From contig NZ_AFIE01000012.1 of assembly GCF_000214135.1 (NCBI RefSeq), positions 1-64,000 on the forward strand: 64,000 nt of DNA. The letters run 5' to 3'. Every line of letters starts with the position of its first letter. The first letter of the stretch is position 1. Both the position numbers and the translations under genes were made by a program. The DNA is from Acinetobacter sp. P8-3-8. Lineage in GTDB: Bacteria; Pseudomonadota; Gammaproteobacteria; Pseudomonadales; Moraxellaceae. The notes beneath the pieces were generated by a model, which saw only the letters and a list, made by a program, of their open reading frames with translations, did no database searches and was not told where the DNA came from. Shown here piece after piece: positions 29,401 to 37,552 of the stretch.

Positions 29401-29588
29401 GTCCAATTATCCTAACTGCACTGGCTGCTGTGTTAGCCATGATCCCACTGTCACGGAGTATTTTCTTTGGTCCGATGGCAGTGGCAATTATGGGTGGATT
29501 AATTATTGCGACACTTTTAACCTTATTTTTCTTACCAGCATTGTATGCAACATGGTTTAAGGTGAAAAAAAGCGTGCATAATCCATAA
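26454..29588 (+). CDS. RND multidrug efflux pump (AcrB-like)
   Basis: 1044 residues. N-terminal membrane segment, two large periplasmic loops and 12 membrane segments as in the HAE-type RND transporters. The proton relay Asp pair is kept (LLVDDAIIAVEMM); the TM10 Lys of AcrB is Arg here (SGMIMRNSLILID). AGGAGG ribosome site at the end of the fusion-protein gene. No outer membrane channel gene follows, so it must share a TolC/AdeK-type channel encoded elsewhere. The exact family member and its substrates cannot be told. Confidence 0.93.
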   Translation: MNFNLSEWALRNKGLVLYFMILMGIVGMYSYSKLSQSEDPPFTFKVMVVQTYWPGATAQEVSLQVTDKIEKELMSTGQYEKIMAYSRPGESMVMFMAKDSLKSSQLPDVWYQVRKKVGDIKQQFPSGVQGPFFNDEFGDTFGNIYVLTGNDFDYATLKEYADRLQLQLQRVKDVSKVNLVGLQDQKIWIELSNTKAVQMGVPVTAIQEALAKQNSITSAGFFETGTDRIQVRVSGALQNVDDLKKMPLLVGNKTIQLGDVAEVYRGFSDPAQPRMRFMGENGIGLAVSMRKGGDIIALGKNLETEFQTLQKTLPLGMELKKVSDQPVAVQRSIHEFVKVLAEAVIIVLLVSFFSLGFRTGLVVAFSIPLVLAMTFAGMSLFDVGLHKISLGALILALGLLVDDAIIAVEMMAIKMEQGYSRMQAAGFAWKTTAFPMLTGTLITAAGFLPIATAASSTGEYTRSIFQVVTIALIVSWVAAVVFVPYLGDKLLPDFTNTVHKAPWYIRLWARLRKQPKPQAVIHHEGEHFDPYQSKMYQSFRKMVNWCVTYRKTVIAITVGIFVLSVAMFKLVPQQFFPPSNRAEILVDLKLEEGASLTATENAVKKVEKFLSQQKGIDNYVAYVGTGSPRFYLPLDQQMPQASFAQFVVLASSLDDRDEIRKSLDTQIRQLLPQVRTRVSLLENGPPVGYPLQYRVSGEDVVIVRQEAQQLAKLLSENPNTTNVHLDWGEQSKIISLNIDQDRARQMGVTSEDLANFLNSSLTGVIINQYREKRELIDIRIRGDQAERVDVASLSSLAVPTSQGTTVPLAQIAQIDYKFEDGLIWHRNRLPTITVRADIRTKLQPATVVNEMADKVAQLRTTLPSGYLIEVGGTVEESAKGQTSVNAGMPLFLAVVFTLLMIQLKSISRSFIVFLTAPLGLIGVVLFLLLFNKPFGFVAMLGTIALSGMIMRNSLILIDQIEQDINAGHNQWDAILDATVRRARPIILTALAAVLAMIPLSRSIFFGPMAVAIMGGLIIATLLTLFFLPALYATWFKVKKSVHNP

Positions 29589-29699
29589 AATTTTGTGAAT
29601 ATTAGGTGCGAAATATTAAAAACTTTAATATAGTAGCACTTGATCTTTATAGAAAATAACACAGGAAATTCCATTGCATTAGAAGTAAAGGAATGTGCA

Positions 29700-30101
29700 A
29701 TGGATTTGAGGTTAGAAGCACCCATGGGGCAAGACAATTCAGAAAAGCAACGTCGTTCTATCACGACCTCTTATATATTCATGTTTCTTGCATTATTTAC
29801 GGTGATTACGGCTGTCTTCGCTTATTGGTTAGCCCGAAAAGTAACAATGGCTGGTGATGTAGAAGTATGGATGCATGCACAAGCGTTATGGGTCATGCGT
29901 AATGCTGTCATTTTTCTCATTCTTGCAATTTTTGCAGCGCTTTGGTTTATCCCACTGATCTTTTTTTATTGGGACAGCTTTATTTGGGTGAAAGCTTGCA
30001 CAGTTGCAGGTGTCGTATTCAGCGCAATTGCATGGCTATTTTTATTGAATGCGTGGCTTAAAGGTTTTACTAAATATTTACAGAAAAAAGCAGTATTTTA
30101 A
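29700..30101 (+). CDS. Small membrane protein, function unknown
   Basis: 133 residues with three likely membrane segments (about 28-50, 68-90, 97-118) and a charged N-terminus. The frame opens at a TTG at 29640, but ATG 29700 has AAAGGAA at the right distance. No family recognised. Lies between the efflux operon and dnaJ, 93 bp before dnaJ, with no clear terminator between. Confidence 0.72.
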   Translation: MDLRLEAPMGQDNSEKQRRSITTSYIFMFLALFTVITAVFAYWLARKVTMAGDVEVWMHAQALWVMRNAVIFLILAIFAALWFIPLIFFYWDSFIWVKACTVAGVVFSAIAWLFLLNAWLKGFTKYLQKKAVF

Positions 30102-30194
30102 AAAAATCTAAAATTCAAACTTGTAAAAATAATTAATGCCCCCAATTTAGTTTGCATAGAAATATTATCAAATTTTTGTGGAGCATCGCCAAAC

Positions 30195-31307
30195 ATGGCT
30201 AAACGTGATTATTATGAGGTTTTAGGTGTTGCTAAGACCGCTAGTGATGATGAAATTAAAAAAGCCTACCGTAAGTTGGCGATGAAATATCATCCAGATC
30301 GTAACCCTGACAATCCAGAAGCTGAAGAAAAATTTAAAGAAGCTTCGGAAGCGTATGAAATCCTTTCTGATGGCGAAAAACGTAGCATGTACGACCGTAT
30401 GGGGCACAATGCCTTTGAAGGTGGTATGGGTGGCGGTGGCTTCGGTGGTGGATTCAGCGCTGAAGATATTTTTAGCCAGTTTGGTGATATTTTCGGTGGT
30501 GCTTTTGGTGGCGGTGGTCGTGGTCAACAACGTGCACGCCGTGGCTCAGACCTTCGTTATGTGATGGAATTGAGCCTTGAAGAAGCGGTTAAAGGCGTTA
30601 AAAAAACCATTACTTTTACTGCACCTGCTCCATGTGATGTGTGTGATGGTAAAGGTTCAAAAAATCCAAATGATGTAGAAACATGTAAGACTTGTCATGG
30701 TGCAGGTCAAGTGCGTATGCAACAAGGTTTCTTCTCTGTTCAACAAACCTGTAGCACATGTCGTGGACAAGGTAAAATTATTAAAAACCCATGTACTAAG
30801 TGTCATGGTTCTGGTGTAACTGACCGTCAACAAACCCTTGAAGTGACCATTCCAGCAGGTGTGGACAATGGCGATCGTGTTCGTTTAACAGGTAAAGGCG
30901 AAGCGATCCGTGATGGTCAATCAGGTGATCTATACGTGGAAGTGGTTGTTCGTGAACACGAAATTTTCCAACGTGATGGCGCTGACTTATATATGGATGT
31001 CCCTGTAAGTATCGCAGATGCGGCTTTGGGTAAAGAGCTTGAAATTCCGACTTTAGATGGTCGTGTAAGCTTGAAAGTACCTGAAGGTACGCAAACAGGT
31101 AAAATGTTCCGTCTACGTGGTAAAGGTGTGAAGCCAGTTCGTAGCAGTATGCAGGGTGACTTGCTTTGCCGTATTGTGGTTGAAACGCCAGTGCATTTAA
31201 CTGCACGTCAACGTGAATTATTGAAAGAACTTCAAGTCACGATGGATGGCGATGACAGTAAATCATCACCTAAGAAAAAATCATTCTTCGATCGTTTATT
31301 CGACTAA
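30195..31307 (+). CDS. dnaJ: Chaperone DnaJ
   Basis: 370 residues. J domain with HPD (KYHPDRNPD), a Gly/Phe-rich linker (about 72-115), four zinc-finger repeats ([32 protein letters not shown]), and the substrate-binding C-terminal domains. It delivers unfolded proteins to DnaK and stimulates its ATPase. dnaK is not in this window. The ribosome site (GTGGAG) is rather far upstream. Confidence 0.98.
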   Translation: MAKRDYYEVLGVAKTASDDEIKKAYRKLAMKYHPDRNPDNPEAEEKFKEASEAYEILSDGEKRSMYDRMGHNAFEGGMGGGGFGGGFSAEDIFSQFGDIFGGAFGGGGRGQQRARRGSDLRYVMELSLEEAVKGVKKTITFTAPAPCDVCDGKGSKNPNDVETCKTCHGAGQVRMQQGFFSVQQTCSTCRGQGKIIKNPCTKCHGSGVTDRQQTLEVTIPAGVDNGDRVRLTGKGEAIRDGQSGDLYVEVVVREHEIFQRDGADLYMDVPVSIADAALGKELEIPTLDGRVSLKVPEGTQTGKMFRLRGKGVKPVRSSMQGDLLCRIVVETPVHLTARQRELLKELQVTMDGDDSKSSPKKKSFFDRLFD

Positions 31308-31328
31308 GTTATTGATTGTATAAAAGTG

Positions 31329-31362
31329 AAGGGAGATATGTTTTTCATATCTCCCTTTTTTA
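31329..31362 (+). terminator. Terminator after dnaJ
   Basis: Twelve-base stem AAGGGAGATATG / CATATCTCCCTT with a five-T loop and a T-run. Confidence 0.9.
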
Positions 31363-31372
31363 TTGGGTTTTG

Positions 31373-31570
31373 TTATTTGCTTTCAGCATTATTTGCATCA
31401 CTGAAATCGGTATTGTCTGGAGCAGCATCAATTTCGTCATCATCTTGTGGTGTGGGTTGTTGTACGGTCGTTTCTGTATTTGTTGAGGGGTTTACTTCCG
31501 TGTCTTCTGCCCATGAATGAGTGAAGTGAATTGCTAGAATAAAACCCAAAACAATTTTAATTAGACGCAT
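31373..31570 (-). CDS. Small secreted acidic protein 1 (65 aa)
   Basis: 65 residues. Signal peptide about 1-21 ending HSWA, then a Thr/Gln-rich and strongly acidic mature part with no cysteines. The second small gene at 31983-32180 has the same length, orientation, signal-peptide ending (HAWA) and composition, which argues that both are real genes. The ribosome site is weak. No known family. Confidence 0.6.
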   Translation of the reverse strand: MRLIKIVLGFILAIHFTHSWAEDTEVNPSTNTETTVQQPTPQDDDEIDAAPDNTDFSDANNAESK

Positions 31571-31664
31571 TTAATATCAACCTACAAAAATTAAAGAAAG
31601 AATGTAATGATCAAAGTATGTATTGCCCCATATTACATTGAAAAGCTTAGATGAATTTGTGTAG

Positions 31665-31781
31665 GCAATGTTTAACTTTTGATGGATCAAAAGTTACAAA
31701 AATCCTTTGTTGGGCGAGAGGTACGTCCTGTACCTCCGCCCAACGGCGACATCCATGTCGCCTAACGCGATAGCAACATTG
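31665..31781. repeat. Nested palindromic element, intergenic
   Basis: An outer pair CAATGTT / AACATTG (31666-31672 and 31775-31781) encloses three perfect or nearly perfect hairpins: AACTTTTGAT / ATCAAAAGTT (31674-31695), a 15-bp stem GTTGGGCG-GAGGTAC / GTACCTC-CGCCCAAC with one bulged A (31709-31744), and GGCGACAT / ATGTCGCC (31745-31762). It looks like a genus-specific repeat of the REP/BIME type. The rest of 31571-31982 is AT-rich and holds nothing else that I can support. Confidence 0.75.
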
Positions 31782-31982
31782 AATTATATTTGCTTGATAA
31801 AAAAAGTAGAAAGCAATTTCATTATATTCAGTTAATTTCAAAAATTGGTGTAGTTTCTTATTTGATATTATTTTTTGAATAAGTATAAGGTTTTAATATC
31901 TAGGATTCATTTTGATTTTAAATTTATAAAAAAATTAAAGAGATAGGTTAAATATCTCTTTAATTTGTACATAAGCTATCGA

Positions 31983-32180
31983 TTATTCCAAAATGGGTGC
32001 ATCAATATCTTCAATTTTCACTTCAACCTGAGGTTCAGTTGTAGCATTTGAATCTGTTTGAACTGTTGCTTTTTCTTCAGTTGTCGTTGCTGTGGTTGCA
32101 GGCGCTGAATCAGCCCAAGCATGTGTTAAGGTCATTGCTACGCCCATTACCAATGCGAAAGCTATTTTATTCGAATGCAT
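31983..32180 (-). CDS. Small secreted acidic protein 2 (65 aa)
   Basis: 65 residues, signal peptide about 1-23 ending HAWA, then a Thr/Ala-rich and acidic mature part (EVKIEDIDAPILE at the end). A strong AAGGAGA ribosome site precedes the ATG. Same length and layout as the gene at 31373-31570. Probably periplasmic or secreted and unstructured; function unknown. Confidence 0.68.
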   Translation of the reverse strand: MHSNKIAFALVMGVAMTLTHAWADSAPATTATTTEEKATVQTDSNATTEPQVEVKIEDIDAPILE

Positions 32181-32405
32181 ATTGATCTCCTTATAATCAC
32201 TGTTATTTTCATTCGTGGCAGTAGTCTGCGGAGTATTTTTTGCACTTTGATGAAAAAGTTCATAGATTGTGATGAATGTTTCAAAGTTTTACCGATGTAG
32301 TTTAAAGCTTTAATCTATTTCACCATTTAGATCGGCATTCTTAAATCATAAGTTATCGTTTTCATTAGAATAAAAAAAGATCATGGTATTTTTTAGAGAT
32401 GAAAC

Positions 32406-32434
32406 TTAGTCTTAGAACTGAGTTTTGTTATAGT
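32406..32434 (+). promoter_or_regulatory. Possible dapB promoter
   Basis: TTAGTC (32406-32411) and TATAGT (32429-32434) with a 17-bp spacer, 36 bp before the dapB start. The -35 is weak. Confidence 0.4.
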
Positions 32435-32461
32435 AGTGAAAATTCTCAAATTCAGTTTTAG

Positions 32462-33286
<825 letters not shown>

Positions 33287-33343
33287 GTATAAAACGTGTT
33301 GCGATAAGATTAAAACAATGACTCAATTTTTTGAAAATTACAA

Positions 33344-33994
33344 ATGAAAAAAATAATGATGTTACTTACTTGTGTGGTTAGTGCTGTTAGCCTAACTGCA
33401 CAAGCTGCTTTACCAAATGATGCCAAATTAAGTCTTAATAAAAATAATATTAAGGTTTGGACATATAAGGACACCAACAGCCCCGTTTTGTCATACAAGG
33501 CTGAAACGGTATTTGATGTTCCGATTGAAAAAGCTGTTGCTTTGATTTTGGATGTGAATTACACGCCAAAATGGGTACCTAATGTTGCCAAGGCTGAAAT
33601 CCTATCTCGTGATGATAAGAAAGGGGAGTTCACGATTTATATGGTTTTAGATTTTCCATTCCCTTTAAAAGACCGAGATATGGTGGTGAAAGGGAAAATG
33701 TCGAAAGATAAAAATGGAACGATTAGTATTAAAAATACTGCAATTCAGCAGGGCAAACCTTTAAATGCAAATTATATTCGTTTAACAGATTATTTTGGTG
33801 ATTGGACTTTTCAAAAACTAAGTACAAATCAAGTCAAAGTCACGACCACAGGACATGCCAATCCAGAAGGTTCAATTCCTGCCAGCGTCACCAATTTATT
33901 GGTTGAACAGCAACCCTATCAAATGTTCCAAAGAATGAAAGTAGAACTGGCCAAAAAGACTAAAATGCCAACTTTGCCAGATATTTTAAAATAA
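33344..33994 (+). CDS. START-domain protein, periplasmic
   Basis: 216 residues. Signal peptide about 1-21 (ending AQA), then a StAR-related lipid-transfer (START) fold: FDVPIEKAVALILDVNYTPK, KWVPNVAKAEILS, DFPFPLKDRDMV and the final helix MFQRMKVELAKKT. START proteins bind hydrophobic ligands; the bacterial secreted subgroup has no assigned ligand. Single gene with its own terminator. Confidence 0.85.
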   Translation: MKKIMMLLTCVVSAVSLTAQAALPNDAKLSLNKNNIKVWTYKDTNSPVLSYKAETVFDVPIEKAVALILDVNYTPKWVPNVAKAEILSRDDKKGEFTIYMVLDFPFPLKDRDMVVKGKMSKDKNGTISIKNTAIQQGKPLNANYIRLTDYFGDWTFQKLSTNQVKVTTTGHANPEGSIPASVTNLLVEQQPYQMFQRMKVELAKKTKMPTLPDILK

Positions 33995-33997
33995 TCA

Positions 33998-34033
33998 AAA
34001 AAGCCTATCTTCTTAAAAAGAAGATGGGCTTTT
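33998..34033. terminator. Bidirectional terminator
   Basis: AAAGCCTATCTTCTT paired with AAGAAGATGGGCTTT (one G-T pair), A-rich on the left and T-rich on the right; it can serve both the START gene and the convergent MFS gene. Confidence 0.85.
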
Positions 34034-34045
34034 GTACTATGATTT

Positions 34046-35248
34046 TTATACTTGCTGTTGCTGTGCGAGATCAACAGATTTGTTTGCTGGCTGAGTATTC
34101 ATATTCGTCGTCATTTTCATTTGGATAAACACTAAAACTAGACCTAAAGCAGTGAGTATTGCACCTGTGACTGAAACAGCAGCATAGCTCATTCCCATAC
34201 TCAATACAGCACCACCTGCGGCTGCACCTACCGCATTACCTAAGTTAAATGCACCAATATTGACAGAAGATGCAAGCCCAGGTGCTTCATGTGCCACAGA
34301 CATCACACGCATTTGTAAAGGTGGAACAACGGCAAAGGCTGCTGCACCCCAAACCACCAAGGCTAAAGCTGCGCCGATTTGAGTTTTTGCTAAGATTGGG
34401 AATAACAACATCATCACCATGAGTAGCACTAAGAAACTGGTCAATGTTTTGGTGAGTGATAAGTCTGCAAATTTTCCACCTAAATGGTTACCAATAGAGA
34501 AACCAATACCAATCAGAACCAACATCAGCGTGATAAAGGTTGGGCTTGCATGGGTAATGTTTTGCAAACTTGGCGCAATATAGGTGTAAAGCGTAAACAT
34601 CGCACCTGCACTCATGACGGTGGTCAGCAAGGCTAAAACCACAGGCATGCGCGTCAATACCTTTAACTCTGCTTTTACATTTGGACGCTCGGCAACAGTA
34701 CCTTGAGGTAGTGCTTTCCAAAGGAAGAGCATGGTTATTACGCCTAAAACAGCAATCGCAGCAAAAGACATACGCCAACCGATGTTTTGTCCAACCCAAG
34801 TGGCTAAAGGTACGCCTCCAATATTGGCAATGGTTAAGCCCATAAACATCATCGCTACAGCACTGGCTTGTTTATCTTTGGGTACGACACTGGTCGCAAC
34901 AATTGAGCCGATCCCAAAGAACACGCCATGATTGAGACTGGTGAGCACCCGAGCGCCCATTAGCCCCCAATAATTCGGTGCAATCGCTGCAAGGATATTA
35001 CCGATTGTAAAGATACTCATTGCAAGAATCAGTGCTTTACGTCGTGGAAAATGTCCAAACCATAGAGTCATAATTGGTGCGCCAATCATGACCCCTAGTG
35101 CATAGGCAGTGATGAGCATGCCTGCGGTAGGTATGGAAATGTTTAGATTTTCAGCGATTTGTGGCAAGAAACCCATAGGTGAAAATTCTGTGGTTCCTAT
35201 TGCAAATGCACCGACGGCTAAAGCAAATAAAGGAAAGTTAATTTTCAT
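34046..35248 (-). CDS. MFS exporter, DHA1 family (YdhP/AraJ-like)
   Basis: 400 residues, 12 membrane segments. Typical N-terminal FAIGTTEFSPMGFLPQIAENL and loop 2-3 motif WFGHFPRRKALIL. Members export sugars, sugar derivatives or drugs. It starts 6 bp behind the aldo/keto reductase, so the two are cotranscribed. Substrate unknown. Confidence 0.87.
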   Translation of the reverse strand: MKINFPLFALAVGAFAIGTTEFSPMGFLPQIAENLNISIPTAGMLITAYALGVMIGAPIMTLWFGHFPRRKALILAMSIFTIGNILAAIAPNYWGLMGARVLTSLNHGVFFGIGSIVATSVVPKDKQASAVAMMFMGLTIANIGGVPLATWVGQNIGWRMSFAAIAVLGVITMLFLWKALPQGTVAERPNVKAELKVLTRMPVVLALLTTVMSAGAMFTLYTYIAPSLQNITHASPTFITLMLVLIGIGFSIGNHLGGKFADLSLTKTLTSFLVLLMVMMLLFPILAKTQIGAALALVVWGAAAFAVVPPLQMRVMSVAHEAPGLASSVNIGAFNLGNAVGAAAGGAVLSMGMSYAAVSVTGAILTALGLVLVFIQMKMTTNMNTQPANKSVDLAQQQQV

Positions 35249-35254
35249 TTTTGA

Positions 35255-36064
35255 TTAGTCCCATACTGGTGCTAAGTTTTCAGGATCAACTTCACGACCA
35301 TTTTTGTCCAATTGCGCAATCATCTGCATTTCTTCAGCAGACAACTGAATATCTTGAGCTTTGAGATTCGCGATTAAATTTTCACGTTTTGTTGAAGATG
35401 GAATCACAGAGAAACCTTTTTGCAATGCCCATGCCAAAGCAATTTGCGCTGTACTGGCTTGGTGATGCTGTGCAATTTCAAACAAAATAGGATCATGTAG
35501 CACTTTGCCATATGCCAAAGTCATATATGACGTGATATCAATCTGTTGCGATTGTAAAAAATCCACAAGCTTTGGGTTTTGCAAATAGGGACTTAATTCA
35601 ATTTGATTGGTTGCAATATTGTCTAAACCGACCGCTGCAATCGCTTGCTGGGTTAAATCAATATTGAAATTCGAAATACCGATATGTTCAGTTAAACCCT
35701 GCTGTTTTGCTTCAAGTAGGTTGTGCATCATTTCAGCAACAGAAATTCCAAGTTGTGGCGCTGGCCAATGAATCAACGTTAGATCCACTGCATCTGTACC
35801 TAGCTTTTGTAAGCTGTCTTTTAAACTTGGAATCAATTTGTCTGCTTTGTAGTGGTCTGTCCAAATTTTTGTGGTGATAAATAAGTCTTGGCGAGCAACT
35901 TTACTTTCAGCAATTGCTTGTCCAACTTCTGCTTCATTACCATAAATTTGTGCGGTATCCACAGCACGATAACCAACATCTAAAGCATTTTTGACTGAAT
36001 CAATAACAGTCTGACCTGTTAAACGGAATGTGCCTACACCGAATTGCGGGATAATTTTAGACAT
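35255..36064 (-). CDS. dkgB: Aldo/keto reductase (DkgB-like)
   Basis: 269 residues, (alpha/beta)8 NADPH-dependent reductase. Very close to E. coli DkgB along the whole chain: [18 protein letters not shown] with the catalytic Asp and Tyr, ITTKIW with Lys, LIHWP with His, ENIATNQ-like and [12 protein letters not shown] cofactor motifs. In E. coli dkgB also lies next to the LysR gene yafC, as here. Physiological substrate probably small aldehydes or keto acids such as methylglyoxal. Confidence 0.9.
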   Translation of the reverse strand: MSKIIPQFGVGTFRLTGQTVIDSVKNALDVGYRAVDTAQIYGNEAEVGQAIAESKVARQDLFITTKIWTDHYKADKLIPSLKDSLQKLGTDAVDLTLIHWPAPQLGISVAEMMHNLLEAKQQGLTEHIGISNFNIDLTQQAIAAVGLDNIATNQIELSPYLQNPKLVDFLQSQQIDITSYMTLAYGKVLHDPILFEIAQHHQASTAQIALAWALQKGFSVIPSSTKRENLIANLKAQDIQLSAEEMQMIAQLDKNGREVDPENLAPVWD

Positions 36065-36141
36065 GCGTTTTACTTCATTTTTGAGATTGGGTGTATTTTG
36101 CAGGGTTTATTGTTGATTAAAAATATTGAAATATGCAAAAT

Positions 36142-36164
36142 ATTATTGAGTATTCGTCAATAAT
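36142..36164 (+). promoter_or_regulatory. LysR-type operator between dkgB and yafC-like gene
   Basis: ATTATTGA and TCAATAAT, perfect inverted 8-bp arms seven bases apart, containing the T-N11-A core of LysR boxes. It starts 78 bp from the reductase start and ends 19 bp before the LysR start, as expected for an autoregulated divergent pair. Confidence 0.7.
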
Positions 36165-36183
36165 CAAAGAGTGATTCACCTAG

Positions 36184-37074
36184 ATGAAATCAACATTAGA
36201 AGAATTACAAGCTTTTATTAGTATCGTAGATAGTGGCTCGATTGTCGCTGCTGCGGAGCATTTGGAACAAACCACATCTGGGGTGAGTCGTGCATTGCAA
36301 CGTCTTGAAACCAAACTCAATGTGACTTTACTGGAACGAACTACACGCAAGTTAAAATTGACGCAAGAAGGGCAATTATTTTTAGAAAAAGCCCGAAAAA
36401 TTGTCAATGATCTGAATGAAGCAGAAGATGCTTTGCTTAAATCAGACAGTGATACATCTGGGTTAATTCGGGTGGATACAGCGACACCTTTTGTTTTACA
36501 TGTCATTGCGCCGTTGATGAGTGAGTTTGTCGAGCTCTATCCGAATATTGAAATTGAGCTGAATAGTAATGATCAAATTATTGATTTATTAGAACATAAA
36601 ACAGATGTTGCGATTCGATTCGGAGAATTAAACGATTCAAGCTTACATGCGCGATTACTGTGTAAAAGCCGTTTATATATCGTGGCAAGCCCTGAATATT
36701 TAGAGAAAAATGGTTATCCGCAAACACCTCAAGATATTCTTAATCATTCACAAATTGGTTTTAGTAAGGTGGCGCATTTAAATACGTGGCCCGTCTATGT
36801 AAATGGTGCAAAGCTGACAGTACGGCCGAAAATTAAAGCGTCAAATGGTGAAACTGTACGTAAAATGGCTTTAGATGGGTTGGGTATAACGTGTCTATCT
36901 GCATTCTTAGTACACAAGGACATTAAACAAAAACGTTTAATCGCCTTGTTTGAAGATCAAATCGAAATTTATGAACAGCGCATCCATGCGGTTTATTATC
37001 AGCAAGAGCATTTGCCGAAACGTGTCCGTTTATTTATTGAGTTTTTAGCTCAAAAGCTGTCAAAGTATCGATAG
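36184..37074 (+). CDS. LysR-family regulator (YafC-like)
   Basis: 296 residues. N-terminal winged helix (ELQAFISIVDSGSIVAAAEH, SRALQRLETKLNVTLLERTT) and the effector domain. It resembles E. coli YafC more than other LysR proteins (DTATPFVLHVIAPLM, LNTWPVYVNG, GLGITCLS). Divergent from the dkgB-like/MFS operon, with a LysR box between. Its 3' end overlaps the convergent lipoprotein gene by 41 bp. Confidence 0.88.
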   Translation: MKSTLEELQAFISIVDSGSIVAAAEHLEQTTSGVSRALQRLETKLNVTLLERTTRKLKLTQEGQLFLEKARKIVNDLNEAEDALLKSDSDTSGLIRVDTATPFVLHVIAPLMSEFVELYPNIEIELNSNDQIIDLLEHKTDVAIRFGELNDSSLHARLLCKSRLYIVASPEYLEKNGYPQTPQDILNHSQIGFSKVAHLNTWPVYVNGAKLTVRPKIKASNGETVRKMALDGLGITCLSAFLVHKDIKQKRLIALFEDQIEIYEQRIHAVYYQQEHLPKRVRLFIEFLAQKLSKYR

Positions 37075-37441
37075 TCTTTTGTGATGGTAAGTCTAAACTC
37101 AACAAAGTTTGCTTGCTATTTTGCTGAGGGTTCACCAATTTAATTTCATAGTGTTGTGCTGAGTTTTGCTGACATTCAAATTGTAAATTTTGTTGTGTGG
37201 GAATATTAATTTTCATGGTTGTGTCACGACTTGCACGATAACGATATGCTCTCACTGAAGCGGTTTGGTGCAAAGTGGGTTGTAAGTGATCAAGTTGGTA
37301 TTCCCCTAAACGCTGTGTTTTTAAAAAGCCTTCAATCAATGATTTACAGATAAAGTGTTGTTGTTGCGCTGCCTGATTCACTTGTTGTGGTTGGCAAGCA
37401 CTTAAACCTAAAACAACGCTTAGTATGATGATTGTTCTCAT
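37034..37441 (-). CDS. Small lipoprotein, function unknown
   Basis: 135 residues. Lipobox LSAC at residues 13-16, so lipidated and probably in the outer membrane. Two more cysteines (FICKSL, FECQQN) may form a disulfide. No family recognised. It overlaps the end of the LysR gene tail to tail. Confidence 0.72.
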   Translation of the reverse strand: MRTIIILSVVLGLSACQPQQVNQAAQQQHFICKSLIEGFLKTQRLGEYQLDHLQPTLHQTASVRAYRYRASRDTTMKINIPTQQNLQFECQQNSAQHYEIKLVNPQQNSKQTLLSLDLPSQKTIDTLTAFELKTQ

Positions 37442-37552
37442 TTATTTTCTCCTTTCAAAGCAACACTATTTAAAATATCGGCTGTGCAAGAAGCATAAAT
37501 CTGTTAAGTTTGTGGATACAGATACAACAAATACTAAAAAGTAGACACAGAT

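Noticed and set aside
31326-31520. Plus-strand frame opposite the first small secreted protein
   Set aside because: Begins in the dnaJ terminator and lies antisense to the frame with a good signal peptide.
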